A stretch of DNA of 64,000 bases from Streptomyces sp. YS415 (GCF_023544665.1 NZ_JAMJFL010000028.1:1-64000); one strand, 5' to 3'; counted from the stretch's first letter, positions 31,309-42,127 are shown. Notes: generated by a model from the letters alone, not told the origin. A program made the numbers and translations.

Positions 31309-32342
31309 TGGCCGACGAGCAGTACAGGTGGCTGGACCCCAGGACGGCGGAACGCCTGCTGAGCGGAGAGCCACTGGAAGCTGTCGACGCGGCCGACCGC
31401 GACCGGGCCGAACGCCTCGCCAGGGCGCTTGAGGCACTGGCCGCCCAGCCCCCTGCGGCCGCCGCCGAACTGCCCGGCGAGGCCGCCGCGCTGGCCGCCT
31501 TCCGCGCCGCCCGCACCGAGCGCGCCGACGCCCCCGCGACCCCCGGCCACCGTGCCCGCCCGCACTCCTCCGACGCCGGCCTCGTCCGCATCGGCCCGCC
31601 CGAGCGCACGGCCCGCCGCCCCCGCTGGGCGCGCCCGGTGCGCCTCGGCCTGGCCGCCGCGATGGCCCTCGGCATGGTCGGCGGTGTCGCGGTCGCGGCC
31701 GGAACCGGAATCCTGCCCACGCCGTTCGAGGGCACCCCGGAACCCGCCGTCTCGGCCCCGGCCGCCGTGCCGACCGGGCACCCGCCGGTGTCACCGTCCC
31801 CGGAGGACGCCGTCGAGGGCGAGTCCGTGCCCGAGGGGACGTCCGGCGGAGCCACGCCCGACCCGGACACCTCGCGGGGGACCGGGGGCGACGGCGCCGA
31901 TCCGGGCGCCGCGACCGGTGACCCCGGGGACCGGTGGAGCGGCGGCAAGCGGCACGGCGCCGCCGTCGCGGCCTGCCGTGACGTCAGCGCCGGCAAGCGC
32001 CTCACCGACGACAGCAGACGAGCCCTGGAGGCCGCCGCGGGCGGCTCCGCGCGCGTGCCGACGTACTGCAAGGCCCTGCTCGGCGAGGCCCGCTCCGGGT
32101 CGGGGTCCGGGAACGGCAAGTCCCACGGCCAGAAGGAGAACGCCGACCGCGGCAGCGGCCAGGACGAGGACGAGGACGACGACCAGGACGAGCAGGGCGA
32201 CCGGGACACCGGGGGCGGCGGCGAGCGCGGCCGCGACAAGGGCAAGGACAAAGGTCACAGCCGCCCCGGAGACCACCGGCGCACCGACGGCACCACCGCC
32301 GGGACGGCCTCGTCGCCGACCCCGCCGCACTCCGCGCCCTGA
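31308..32342 (+). CDS. Single-span membrane protein, putative anti-sigma factor (module 2)
   Basis: A 344-residue protein from the ATG at 31308. The N-terminus (YRWLDPRTAERLLSGEPLEA) is followed by a helix that ends AALAAFRAARTER, one membrane span (RLGLAAAMALGMVGGVAVAAG), a Pro/Ser/Glu/Gly linker, and an outer segment with two Cys (VAACRDVSAGKRL to RVPTYCKALLGEA). The tail is a highly charged Asp/Glu then Lys/Arg/Asp/Gly low-complexity region. The plan mirrors the product of 29463. Coupling to the sigma gene supports an anti-sigma role, with the Cys-Cys outer segment as a possible sensor. Confidence 0.78.
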   Translation: MADEQYRWLDPRTAERLLSGEPLEAVDAADRDRAERLARALEALAAQPPAAAAELPGEAAALAAFRAARTERADAPATPGHRARPHSSDAGLVRIGPPERTARRPRWARPVRLGLAAAMALGMVGGVAVAAGTGILPTPFEGTPEPAVSAPAAVPTGHPPVSPSPEDAVEGESVPEGTSGGATPDPDTSRGTGGDGADPGAATGDPGDRWSGGKRHGAAVAACRDVSAGKRLTDDSRRALEAAAGGSARVPTYCKALLGEARSGSGSGNGKSHGQKENADRGSGQDEDEDDDQDEQGDRDTGGGGERGRDKGKDKGHSRPGDHRRTDGTTAGTASSPTPPHSAP

Positions 32343-32558
32343 TCCCCGCGCGGGCGCTGCGACACGCCCGCTGAGCTGCGGTTTTGTAAACCGGCGAACT
32401 TTTTTGGCGCGAGGTGTGACGTTTTCGCCGATCCCGGCGCAGTATTCAGTGAGCCGACTGGTCATCGGCCGTCGCACGGAGCCGGGGTTCCCCCCGTACC
32501 TTCGGCTCGTGCACCTGGCGCGGGCGGGACACGTTCCCCCGGTCCCGCCCGCGCCCCA

Positions 32559-33380
32559 CTACCAGGAGACGACGACCTTGTCGCCGTTCCTCACCTGCGC
32601 GAACAGCCCCGCGATGGCCCCCTCGTCCCGCACGTTGACACAGCCGTGCGAGGCGCCGGCGTAGCCCCGGGCCGCGAAGTCGGACGAGAAGTGCACGGCC
32701 TGGCCCCCGCTGAAGAACATCGCGTACGGCATCGGCGAGTCGTAGAGCGTGGAGTGGTGGTGCCGGGACTTCCAGTAGACCTGGAACACGCCCTCCCGGG
32801 TCGGGGTGTACTGCGCGCCGAAGCGCACGGCCACCGTGGACAGAGTGCGGCCGTCGACCATCCAGCGCAGGGTGCGGCTCGTCTTGTCGATGCACAGCAC
32901 CCGGCCGGTCAGACAGCGCGGATCCGGCGCGGCGGCGGGCTGCCCGCCCATCAGGTACAGGTCCCACTTCCCCGGCTCGCGGGTCATCCCCAGCAGCCGC
33001 TTCCAGGTGACGGTGTCCGTCCTGCCCGTCTGCGGCAGCCCGCGCTTGCGCTGGAACCCCTTCACCGCCCGCTCGGTGAGGTCGTCGTACGTCCCTGTCG
33101 GACCGTCGAACAGCCAGGCGACCTCGCGCAGCCGGGCCTGGAGTTCGCGGACGTCCCGGCCGCTGTCCCCGCGCGACCACAGGACCTCGGGTGCCGCGGG
33201 CGGGGCGGGCGCGCTCGGCTTGGCGTCCTGCGGCGGCTGCGAGGGCGTACGGCTGGGCAGCTCGACCCGGACCGGGGAGCGCCCCTCCCCGTCCGCCGCG
33301 CGGACCGTGCAGCCGCCGCACACGACCGCGAGCGCCGCCGCCGAGGCCAGCGCACCGGCCGCTGTGCTCATGCTCCTCAT
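32559..33380 (-). CDS. L,D-transpeptidase with N-terminal peptidoglycan-binding domain
   Basis: A protein of 273 residues. The N-terminus has a signal sequence ending VVCGGC, a possible but non-standard lipobox. A Ser/Pro/Ala linker is followed by a PG_binding_1 helix bundle (LWSRGDSGRDVRELQARLRE, GLPQTGRTDTVTWKRLL) and a YkuD domain with the active-site motif HGCVNVRDEGA. It makes 3-3 cross-links in peptidoglycan or links proteins to it. It converges with sigma module 2 and is divergent from the mutase gene. Confidence 0.92.
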   Translation of the reverse strand: MRSMSTAAGALASAAALAVVCGGCTVRAADGEGRSPVRVELPSRTPSQPPQDAKPSAPAPPAAPEVLWSRGDSGRDVRELQARLREVAWLFDGPTGTYDDLTERAVKGFQRKRGLPQTGRTDTVTWKRLLGMTREPGKWDLYLMGGQPAAAPDPRCLTGRVLCIDKTSRTLRWMVDGRTLSTVAVRFGAQYTPTREGVFQVYWKSRHHHSTLYDSPMPYAMFFSGGQAVHFSSDFAARGYAGASHGCVNVRDEGAIAGLFAQVRNGDKVVVSW

Positions 33381-33602
33381 CCGGCCCTCCCTTGCCGCCG
33401 ATGTCCTCTGAGATGCTCCCCGCGGATGACTGGTTGCGAACGGCGGGGCATGGTTGTGACCGGGGCCGCATGGCGGCTGTGAGCAAGGTCCCAGCGTGCT
33501 GCACTCCTCCGGGCGCGCACCACGCCGCTACAGTCCGTCGAAGGGTCGGTCTGTACCAGTGAGTAAGCAGCGAGCGAACTGCTCGGCGGGAGGCAACACA
33601 CC

Positions 33603-35183
<1,581 letters not shown>

Positions 35184-35249
35184 TCCGGGCCGTCCCGCCC
35201 GCCGGAATTCGGGAACGGAGTGTCGTACCCCCGTGCGACACTCCGTTCC

Positions 35250-35906
35250 ATGTTCGGCGTCATCGACCTCACCACCTATCTCGCGGGCCTGATCCTGATC
35301 GTGCTGCTGCCCGGCCCCAACTCGCTGTACGTGCTGTCCGTGGCCGCCCGCCGGGGCGTCCGCCCGGGGTACACGGCCGCGGCCGGGGTCTGGTGCGGGG
35401 ACGCGGTGCTGATGACACTCTCCGCGGCCGGAGTCGCCTCCCTGCTCCAGACCAACGCCGTGCTGTTCGGCATCGTGAAGTACGCCGGGGCCGGGTATCT
35501 GACCTGGCTGGCGCTCGGGATGCTGCGGGCGGCCTGGGGAATGTGGCGGGACCGGCGCGAGCAGCGCCTCACCGCCGAGGGGGAGCAGCCCGCCTCCGTC
35601 GCCGGTGAGCGGCCGTTCCGGCGGGCCTTCGTGGTGAGCCTGCTCAACCCCAAGGCGATCCTGTTCTTCGTCGCCTTCTTCGTGCAGTTCGTCGATCCGG
35701 CGTACGCCTACCCGGCGCTGTCGTTCGTGGTGCTGGGCGCCTTCGCGCAGCTCGCGAGCTTCCTCTACCTCAGCGCGCTGATATTCGGCGGCACCAAGCT
35801 GGCGGCGGCCTTCCGGCGGCGCAAGGTGCTGTCGGCGGGGGCCACGTCGGCGGCCGGGGCGCTGTTCCTGGGGTTCGCGGTGAAGCTGTCCCTGGCCGGT
35901 ACGTGA
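35250..35906 (+). CDS. LysE/RhtB-family amino-acid exporter (LeuE-like)
   Basis: A 218-residue membrane protein from the ATG at 35250. It opens ITY-type YLAGLILIVLLPGPNSLYVL, the family signature, and has GVWCGDAVLMTLSAAGVASLL and FRRAFVVSLLNPKAILFFVA. Five or six helices are predicted. These proteins export leucine, lysine, homoserine or related compounds. The nearest relatives by motif are LeuE-type exporters, but the substrate is not decided by sequence. It is 66 bases after the mutase on the same strand. Confidence 0.88.
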   Translation: MFGVIDLTTYLAGLILIVLLPGPNSLYVLSVAARRGVRPGYTAAAGVWCGDAVLMTLSAAGVASLLQTNAVLFGIVKYAGAGYLTWLALGMLRAAWGMWRDRREQRLTAEGEQPASVAGERPFRRAFVVSLLNPKAILFFVAFFVQFVDPAYAYPALSFVVLGAFAQLASFLYLSALIFGGTKLAAAFRRRKVLSAGATSAAGALFLGFAVKLSLAGT

Positions 35907-35909
35907 CCC

Positions 35910-36863
35910 TCAGGGGCGCGGGAAGCCGCGCGTCCGGGACCCGCCAGGCCTCGGCTGACGCGCCCGCCGCACCGCCCGGGTGACGATCGGCGGCAGCAGC
36001 TCGACGGCCAGCCGCCGGGACCGTGACGCTCGGGGCTTCTGCGCGGACGCCGGCACCGGCTCCGCGTAGTGCCGGGAGCGGGGGAACTCCGGCGGCCGCA
36101 TCCCGTGCGAGCGGAAACGCACCAGCCGGTGCCCCGCCGCCTCCTGCACGCTCACCCCGCAGTCCTCGCGCGCCCGGAACTCCGCGAGCAGTTCCTCCTG
36201 CACCGCCGCGGGCTCCCCCCACGTGCCGTACAGCTTCTGCGTGCTCAGACACACCGGCCGCAGCCCCCGGTTCAGCACCGCCTCCCAGGCCGCGACCGAC
36301 ACCCCGGGCGTGTGCTCGGAGCGGAAGTCGTCCAGGACCACGATCCCGTCCGGCACGAGCAGATCCCGCGCCGCGCCGATGTCGTCGTACACGTGCTCGT
36401 ACAGATGCGAGGCGTCGATGTGGACGAAGCGGCAGGTCCTGGCGCCCACCTCCGCTGTGATCACCGAGCTGGGCCCCTGCACGACCCGGGGCAGGGCGTC
36501 GTGGAAGGAGAGGTAGTTCCGCTCGAAGGCCTGCCGGGTCAGGGACGCGTACGACTTCGACGCCTCCGCCTGGTTCGCCCCGTCCGGCGCGTCGCTCTCG
36601 AAGAGGTCGCAGACCGTGAACGTCTCGTCGGGGCGCAGATGCCGGCCCAGCAGGATCGCGCTCTTGCCCAGGTAGGCCCCCAGCTCCAGCAGGTCGCCCC
36701 GCAATCCGAGGGCCTCCTGCCGGTGCAGGAACCAGGTGAACAGCGTCTGGTCGAGCGGCGGGAACCAGCCCGGCACATCGCCGAGCTCACCGGGGAGTAC
36801 GGGGGTCTGCTGTGCGTTGGCCATGTGACGCGCCTGCTCACTGGAGTCCGGGCAATCCGTCAC
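35910..36863 (-). CDS. Class I SAM-dependent methyltransferase (TylF/macrocin-like)
   Basis: A protein of 317 residues. Motif I for S-adenosylmethionine is DLLELGAYLGKSAILLG, motif II-like RFVHIDASHLYEHVYDDIGA, and LLVPDGIVVLDDFRSEHTPG matches the TylF/sugar O-methyltransferase group, which uses a metal. The last about 50 residues are basic and disordered (RASRSRRLAVELLPPIVTRA). It stands beside the acyltransferase at the edge of the surface-glycan locus and may methylate a polymer sugar. An ATG 13 residues into the frame (MANAQQTPVLPG) is another possible start. Confidence 0.78.
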   Translation of the reverse strand: MTDCPDSSEQARHMANAQQTPVLPGELGDVPGWFPPLDQTLFTWFLHRQEALGLRGDLLELGAYLGKSAILLGRHLRPDETFTVCDLFESDAPDGANQAEASKSYASLTRQAFERNYLSFHDALPRVVQGPSSVITAEVGARTCRFVHIDASHLYEHVYDDIGAARDLLVPDGIVVLDDFRSEHTPGVSVAAWEAVLNRGLRPVCLSTQKLYGTWGEPAAVQEELLAEFRAREDCGVSVQEAAGHRLVRFRSHGMRPPEFPRSRHYAEPVPASAQKPRASRSRRLAVELLPPIVTRAVRRARQPRPGGSRTRGFPRP

Positions 36864-36918
36864 CGGTCTGAACGTCCGGTGAACGACGGCTGCTCAGCAG
36901 TCTTGCCGCGCCCGGACC

Positions 36919-38043
36919 TCAGCGCATCTTGGTGAGGGCCGTCCGGAGGCGAGGGGTCAGCGGCTTCTCGACGTAACGGTTCAGCAGCCAGGCCAGCAGC
37001 AGCATCGAGCCGATCGTCACGGCGAAGGTCGCCCACGAGGACAGGTACAGATCCTGGTGCAGGGTCTTGATGACCACCCAGCCCAGGTGCTCGTGCACCA
37101 GGTAGAAGGGGTACGTCAGCGCCCCCGCCACGGTCAGCCAGCGCCAGTCCGCCCGGTTGAGCCAGCCGAGCGCGATGGCCGCGACCGCCACGAAACCGAC
37201 GGTCACCACCAGGATGATCCCGAACGAGGTGCGGTTGGCGAAGGCGTCCGGGCTGGGGGCGCGCCACAGATCCTGCACCGCGTAGTGCTGCCCGATCAGC
37301 CAGCTGACCCCGACGATGCCCCAGCCGTAGGCGTCCCGGCGGTCGCGGTGGACGAGGTAGAGGCCGACGCCGCCGATGAAGAAGGGCGCGTACTCGGGCA
37401 TCAGGACCAGGTCCAGCAGCGGTTCGTCCGCCGCCTCGGCGATGACCGCCGCGAGGGTCCAGCCGGCGCAGAACATGATCACGCGCTGCCTGGTCGCACC
37501 GGGCAGTACGACGCACAGCGCGAACAGGGCGTAGAAGCGGACCTCCGCCCACAGCGTCCAGCACACCCCGAGCACCCGGTCCACGCCCAGCGGCTGCTGG
37601 AGCATCGTCAGATTGACCAGCGCGTCACTGGGCGAGACCGCCTGGTAGGCGACCACGGGCAGCGCGAAGACGGCCGTGACCAGCAGGACGGCCGCCCAGT
37701 AGGCGGGCAGCAGCCGGGCGGCGCGGGAGGCGAAGAAGGACTTCAGCGGCCGTCCCCAGCCGCTCATGCAGATCACGAACCCGCTGATGACGAAGAAGAT
37801 CTGGACGCCGAGGCAGCCGTAGGCGAAATACTCGTGGAGCGTGGGGAACTGGACCGTCGGCGAACTGCCCCAGGCCGCGGTGACCTCGCCGCCCCGGCCG
37901 CCGTAGTGGTACGCGGCCACCATCAGGGCCGCGATCAACCGCAGTCCGTCCAGCGCCCGTAGCCGGGTTTCCTTGCGTGCCGTCCGTTCCGCCCTCCGGG
38001 GCGACTCGATCACTGTTCGGACGGTCGTGCTGGTCACAGGCAT
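36919..38043 (-). CDS. Acyltransferase 3 family membrane protein (O-acyltransferase)
   Basis: A 374-residue protein with about ten membrane helices and the acyltransferase-3 signature: RLRALDGLRLIAALMVAAYHYGG near the N-terminus (catalytic His of YHY) and FFVISGFVICMSGWGRPLKS. The C-terminus NRYVEKPLTPRLRTAL is typical as well. Such enzymes place acetyl or other acyl groups on surface sugars or on antibiotics. Its position next to the sialyltransferase gene suggests acylation of the nonulosonate polymer; that is inference. Confidence 0.88.
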   Translation of the reverse strand: MPVTSTTVRTVIESPRRAERTARKETRLRALDGLRLIAALMVAAYHYGGRGGEVTAAWGSSPTVQFPTLHEYFAYGCLGVQIFFVISGFVICMSGWGRPLKSFFASRAARLLPAYWAAVLLVTAVFALPVVAYQAVSPSDALVNLTMLQQPLGVDRVLGVCWTLWAEVRFYALFALCVVLPGATRQRVIMFCAGWTLAAVIAEAADEPLLDLVLMPEYAPFFIGGVGLYLVHRDRRDAYGWGIVGVSWLIGQHYAVQDLWRAPSPDAFANRTSFGIILVVTVGFVAVAAIALGWLNRADWRWLTVAGALTYPFYLVHEHLGWVVIKTLHQDLYLSSWATFAVTIGSMLLLAWLLNRYVEKPLTPRLRTALTKMR

Positions 38044-38280
38044 CCCCTTGCCAGGTTTTCTCGAGGGTGGAACCAGGCACGTTAGTCCGAATCACAGGCT
38101 TCTCCGGGGCACCGGGCCAACGATTAGTCCTGTAGTACCTATGAGTTCACCTGAACGTCGTTTTGCCTTCCTAATTTTTCTCAGCATCCCCCTACGGATA
38201 ATCACACGGTTTCAAGATCCCCCCACCCGCCGGCGAACCGCGGCGAACACAGCATTGGCTTGGCGAATACCAGGAGTGCC
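38044..38280. promoter_or_regulatory. AT-rich divergent promoter region of the glycan locus
   Basis: These 237 bases between the acyltransferase and the sialyltransferase gene are visibly AT-rich, in contrast to the coding DNA on both sides. A GATAAT box at 38197-38202 is a possible -10 for the rightward operon; I see no good -35. An AGGAG ribosome-binding site precedes the ATG at 38281. Confidence 0.4.
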
Positions 38281-39744
38281 ATGACGAGGGTCCAGAACAG
38301 ACGGGCACGTGCGCGCGGAGGGGAGCTGGACGACTGTTTGCGTGCCTGCGCGGTGCACAGCGGCAAACTCGTCGGCAGCATCGACCGCCGCCGCATCGAA
38401 CTCGCCGAGCAGCTCAGAAAGCTGCTCGTCGTATGGGGAACCACCACCGCCGCCCCCGCGCCCGCCCCGGCGACCGGCGCGACCGCGCTGCTCAAGCGGG
38501 CCGTGAAGGGCACCGCGACCCCCGCCACGGGTATCGCCAACGAAGTGCTCGACGCGCTGCTCGCCGTCGCCAACCAGGCGCTCAAGTGCGGCTACGACGA
38601 CGAGCTGAACCTCGCTCTGGTGATCAGCGACACCGTGCTCGCGCAGCGCAAGAACTCCCGCGCCGGATGGCGGCTGCGCGCCCGCCTGATGGAGGCGCTC
38701 GGCGACGACGCCGAGGCGCTGGAGGCGTACGAGAAGTACCTCGGGCTCACCGACGACGACGGCTTCGGCGTCCGCGCCCGCATCGCCGGCCTGCGCGCCG
38801 CGAGCGAGCGGGAGCGGGACCTGCTCGCCCTGCTGCGCCGCCAGTGCCCGCGCGCCGAGGAGTTCACCCGCGGCGACGCCACCGCGGTGTGGGCCGAGGG
38901 CCTGGCCTCGCACGCCGTCGGCGACTGGGCCGCGGCCGAACCCCGGCTGGTGGGAGCGCTCCTGGCCATGGCGGACGCCCCGGTCGAGGACCGCCAGGAA
39001 CTGCTCAGCCAGTACCTGGACCTGCGGATCGCCGTCGACACCGATGTCACCGCCCGCGCGGAGCTCACGGACGTCCTCGCGCTCTACGCCGAGCAGCGCC
39101 GCACCCGGATGCGCGGCCCCGTCGCCGACCCCACCGTCGGCGGCGTCCAGTGGATCAGCCTCGGCGAGTTCCGCAACCGGATCGCCGGCAAGTCGGTCGC
39201 CCTGATCGCCAACTCCGGCCGGGTCGGCGCCAGTTCCATGGGCGCCGAGATCGACGCGTACGACCTCGTGGTGCGCTTCAACTCCTTCCGGCTCGACCCG
39301 AAGCACACCGGCAGCCGTACCGACATCCACGCCACGATCCACAAGCACGGCTTCAACTGGGAGAAGCAGGTCGACACCCGGCTGGTCTTCGGCGGCGTCT
39401 CCGGCGACTGGAAGTGGTCGCTGCGCAACCGCCTGGTGCCCGGCGCCCAGACCTTCCTGGGCGACGAGTCGCTGCGCTGGCCGGTGCGCAACATCGGCAA
39501 GCTCTCCACCGACGTCTGGTCCGGCATCCCGACCACCGGCTTCAACATGCTGTTCCTGCTGGACTTCCTGGACGTCAGCCCGAAGCTCGACCTGATCGGC
39601 TTCGACTTCTACGAGAGCGGCGCGTACCGCGTGCCGGAAGCGATGAAGCTCGCCATCACCTCCGTGCACGAATACACCAGCGAGAAGGCATGGGTCATGG
39701 ACCGGGCCCAGAGCGTGACCGACATGAGGATATCCCTGCGATGA
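38281..39744 (+). CDS. GT29-like sialyltransferase with N-terminal helical-repeat domain
   Basis: A 487-residue protein from the ATG at 38281 (AGGAG at the right distance; an in-frame ATG at 38260 is less likely). Residues 1 to about 290 are helical and TPR-like (RAGWRLRARLMEALGDDAEA). The rest shows the sialylmotifs of family GT29: motif L at about 305-335 (LIANSGRVGASSMG, then DLVVRFNSF), motif S at about 417-445 (IPTTGFNMLFLLDFL, then LIGFDF) and a late HEYTSEK with the catalytic His-x4-Glu. GT29 enzymes are best known from animals and transfer sialic acid from CMP-sialate. It overlaps the next gene by 4 bases. Confidence 0.82.
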   Translation: MTRVQNRRARARGGELDDCLRACAVHSGKLVGSIDRRRIELAEQLRKLLVVWGTTTAAPAPAPATGATALLKRAVKGTATPATGIANEVLDALLAVANQALKCGYDDELNLALVISDTVLAQRKNSRAGWRLRARLMEALGDDAEALEAYEKYLGLTDDDGFGVRARIAGLRAASERERDLLALLRRQCPRAEEFTRGDATAVWAEGLASHAVGDWAAAEPRLVGALLAMADAPVEDRQELLSQYLDLRIAVDTDVTARAELTDVLALYAEQRRTRMRGPVADPTVGGVQWISLGEFRNRIAGKSVALIANSGRVGASSMGAEIDAYDLVVRFNSFRLDPKHTGSRTDIHATIHKHGFNWEKQVDTRLVFGGVSGDWKWSLRNRLVPGAQTFLGDESLRWPVRNIGKLSTDVWSGIPTTGFNMLFLLDFLDVSPKLDLIGFDFYESGAYRVPEAMKLAITSVHEYTSEKAWVMDRAQSVTDMRISLR

Positions 39745-42059
39745 CCACCACCACCCTGCCCGCGGCCCCCGTCACCGACGCGGCCGCCCTCACCGGCAAG
39801 CGGCGCATCGCCTTCGCGTCCTACGTCGACGAGAACTACCTCCCGGGCTTCCTCGTCCTGCTGCGCAGCCTCGCCCTGTCCAACCCGGCCGTCTGCGAGG
39901 ACTTCGTCGTCCTCTACGACGACCTGCGCCCCGCCTCGATCGCCAGGATCCGCGCCCTGCACCCGCGGATCGTGCTGCGCCGCGTCAACGACACGCACTA
40001 CGACGCGTACAAGAAGGGCGACCAGGACAACTACCTGGTCCGCAAGGCGTACTTCATCCTCGACATTTTCCGGCTGCGCGAGTACGACACCGTCATCACC
40101 CTCGACACCGACATGGTCGTCCTCGGTGACCTGAGCGAACTCCTCGAACTGCGCGAGGGCCTCGCGGCCGTCCCGCAGTTCTTCTACGGGCAGCACAAGC
40201 TCAACTCCGGCCTGCTGGTCATCCAGCGCGAGTACCTGAGCGACGAGTTCTGCGCCAGGCTCGACGCCACGGGCCGCAGCGGCGACTACGAACTCGACAA
40301 GCACGACCAGGGCATCCTGAACGCCGTCCTGAGCGGCGACTTCATCCGCCTGGACCCCCGCTACAACTTCGTCAAGCGGCGCCTGTCCGGTGACCTCCCG
40401 GTCCCCGACGACACCGCCATCCTGCACTTCACCGGCCGCCACAAGCCGTGGCAGGGCGGTGAGGCCGGGTACAGCCAGGCCGAGGAGAAGTGGCGCGAGT
40501 ACGAGCTGTCCGACGCCGAGTTCCAGGCCGCGTACCTCTCCCGGGCGGGCGGCCTGCACCACGACCTGGTCGTCCACTTCGGCACCCCGCACGTCGCCCG
40601 CACCGGTGACGTCGAGACCGCCCGCAAGGTGGCCGCCGCCCACATCGCCTCCGGCGACTACCAGGACGCCGTCGACATCCTTCAGAGCGTCCGCATCCCG
40701 CTCGACGAGGCGTGGCCGCACGAGGTGCTGGGCCACGCCCTGATGAGCGTCTCGCGCTACGACGAGGCCAAGGCCCAGCTGCTGCTGGCGACGGCCGCCC
40801 CCAACCGGGCCGCCACCGCCTACGCCCGGCTCGCCCAGATGGCCTGGGTGCACGGCGACAACGCCTCGGCGCTGAAATACGCCACCGCCGGGATGTCCGT
40901 GGACATCACCCACCGCTCCAGCCGGCTGTGGGCGCAGCGCGCGGCCTCCGTCCCGGCCCAGGAACTGGGCGCCCCCGAGGACCAGTTGGCGCACGTCGCC
41001 TTCTACATGGACCGCCAGGGCAACGCGGGCGACAAGCTGCTCCCGGAGAGCGTGCGCAGCGCCTTCGGCCCGGACACCACCACCCGGCGCTGGCACTCCG
41101 TGCATGCCCACCGGCTCTTCGACGAGGCCGCCCTGGAGCGCGTCAACGCCCGCCGGGGCCTGGTCATCGGCGGTGGCGGCCTGTTCATCCCGGACACCAT
41201 GCCCAACGGCAACAGCGCCTGGCAGTGGAACGTCCCGGACGACCTGCTGCGCCGGATCGACGTGCCGATCGCGGTCTACGCCGTGGGCTTCAACGCCTTC
41301 GACGGCCAGTCCTACCGCGCCGGCCGGTTCCGCGAGTCGCTGCGCCTGCTGGTGGAGAAGTCCGCCTTCTTCGGGCTGCGCAACCACGGCTCGATCGAGA
41401 AGGTGCGCGCCATGCTCCCGGCCCACCTGCACGACAAGGTCCGCTTCCAGCCCTGTCCCACCACGGTCACCCGCCAGCTGGTGCCGGGCTGGCAGGACCC
41501 GGCGCGCCGCGAGGACACCATCCTCCTCAACGCCGCCTACGACCGCGCGGGCCTGCGCTTCGGCCACGACTACGGCTACTTCCTGGCCCAGATGGCGAAG
41601 GCGGTCCGGGACCTGGGCGAGCTGGCCGAGGTCAAGTGCGTGGCGCACTCCCTGGACGACGAGAAGATCGTCTTCGATCTGCGGCGCGAGCACGGCATCT
41701 CGATGCCCGTCATCCCGATGTACGACTTCGAGAACGACGAGATCCGCGATCTGTACGCGCGCACCAAGCTGGTCATCGGGATGCGCGGCCACGCGGGCAT
41801 GATCCCGTTCGGCTGCGGCACGCCGATCATCAGCCTGATCTCGCACCCGAAGATGGCGTACTTCCTGCGCGACATCGAGCGCCCGGAGTGGGGCGTCTCG
41901 GTCCACGACCGCCACCTGGCCGCCCGCCTGGTGGAGCGCTCGAAGGACCTGCTCCGCGACCACCAGGCGACCGTCGCCGACGTGCACGGCCGCCAGCAGG
42001 AGCTGTGGAAGGTCACCGAGGCGAACGCCGCGGACCTGAAGGCCATCCTGGGCGGCTGA
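39741..42059 (+). CDS. GT8 glycosyltransferase fused to polysaccharide pyruvyltransferase
   Basis: A 772-residue protein whose ATG overlaps the sialyltransferase stop (ATGA). Residues about 20-270 are a GT8 glycosyltransferase: AFASYVDENYLPGFLVLLRS, the DxD motif TLDTDMVVLGDL, and ILHFTGRHKPW. Residues 290-400 are helical repeats (GDYQDAVDILQSVRIPL). Residues about 415-720 are a polysaccharide pyruvyltransferase: YMDRQGNAGDKLLPES, GLVIGGGGLFIPDTMP, LVIGMRGHAGMIPFGCGTPI. The protein can thus add a hexose and also a ketal-linked pyruvate or a related group to the polymer. The fused plan is unusual. Confidence 0.85.
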   Translation: MTTTTLPAAPVTDAAALTGKRRIAFASYVDENYLPGFLVLLRSLALSNPAVCEDFVVLYDDLRPASIARIRALHPRIVLRRVNDTHYDAYKKGDQDNYLVRKAYFILDIFRLREYDTVITLDTDMVVLGDLSELLELREGLAAVPQFFYGQHKLNSGLLVIQREYLSDEFCARLDATGRSGDYELDKHDQGILNAVLSGDFIRLDPRYNFVKRRLSGDLPVPDDTAILHFTGRHKPWQGGEAGYSQAEEKWREYELSDAEFQAAYLSRAGGLHHDLVVHFGTPHVARTGDVETARKVAAAHIASGDYQDAVDILQSVRIPLDEAWPHEVLGHALMSVSRYDEAKAQLLLATAAPNRAATAYARLAQMAWVHGDNASALKYATAGMSVDITHRSSRLWAQRAASVPAQELGAPEDQLAHVAFYMDRQGNAGDKLLPESVRSAFGPDTTTRRWHSVHAHRLFDEAALERVNARRGLVIGGGGLFIPDTMPNGNSAWQWNVPDDLLRRIDVPIAVYAVGFNAFDGQSYRAGRFRESLRLLVEKSAFFGLRNHGSIEKVRAMLPAHLHDKVRFQPCPTTVTRQLVPGWQDPARREDTILLNAAYDRAGLRFGHDYGYFLAQMAKAVRDLGELAEVKCVAHSLDDEKIVFDLRREHGISMPVIPMYDFENDEIRDLYARTKLVIGMRGHAGMIPFGCGTPIISLISHPKMAYFLRDIERPEWGVSVHDRHLAARLVERSKDLLRDHQATVADVHGRQQELWKVTEANAADLKAILGG

Positions 42060-42066
42060 GACGGTG

Positions 42067-42098
42067 GGTGAGCCCCTCGTGGCCGTGAGGGGCTCACC
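42067..42098. terminator. Bidirectional terminator
   Basis: A perfect 12-base inverted repeat: GGTGAGCCCCTC at 42067-42078 and its complement at 42087-42098, loop of 8. It lies between the convergent GT8/pyruvyltransferase and FkbM genes and can serve both. Confidence 0.75.
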
Positions 42099-42127
42099 TC
42101 GGCTCAGCAGGCGCGGCGGACGGACGC

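Noticed and set aside
33381..33602. A cobalamin riboswitch before the mutase gene
   Set aside because: I looked for a B12-box and paired stems and found none in these 222 bases; only a purine-rich ribosome-binding site is clear.
35910..38280. The glycan locus as a recent horizontal acquisition
   Set aside because: Only the promoter regions are AT-rich. The genes have the same GC-rich third positions as their neighbours, and there is no integrase, tRNA end or insertion sequence at the borders.
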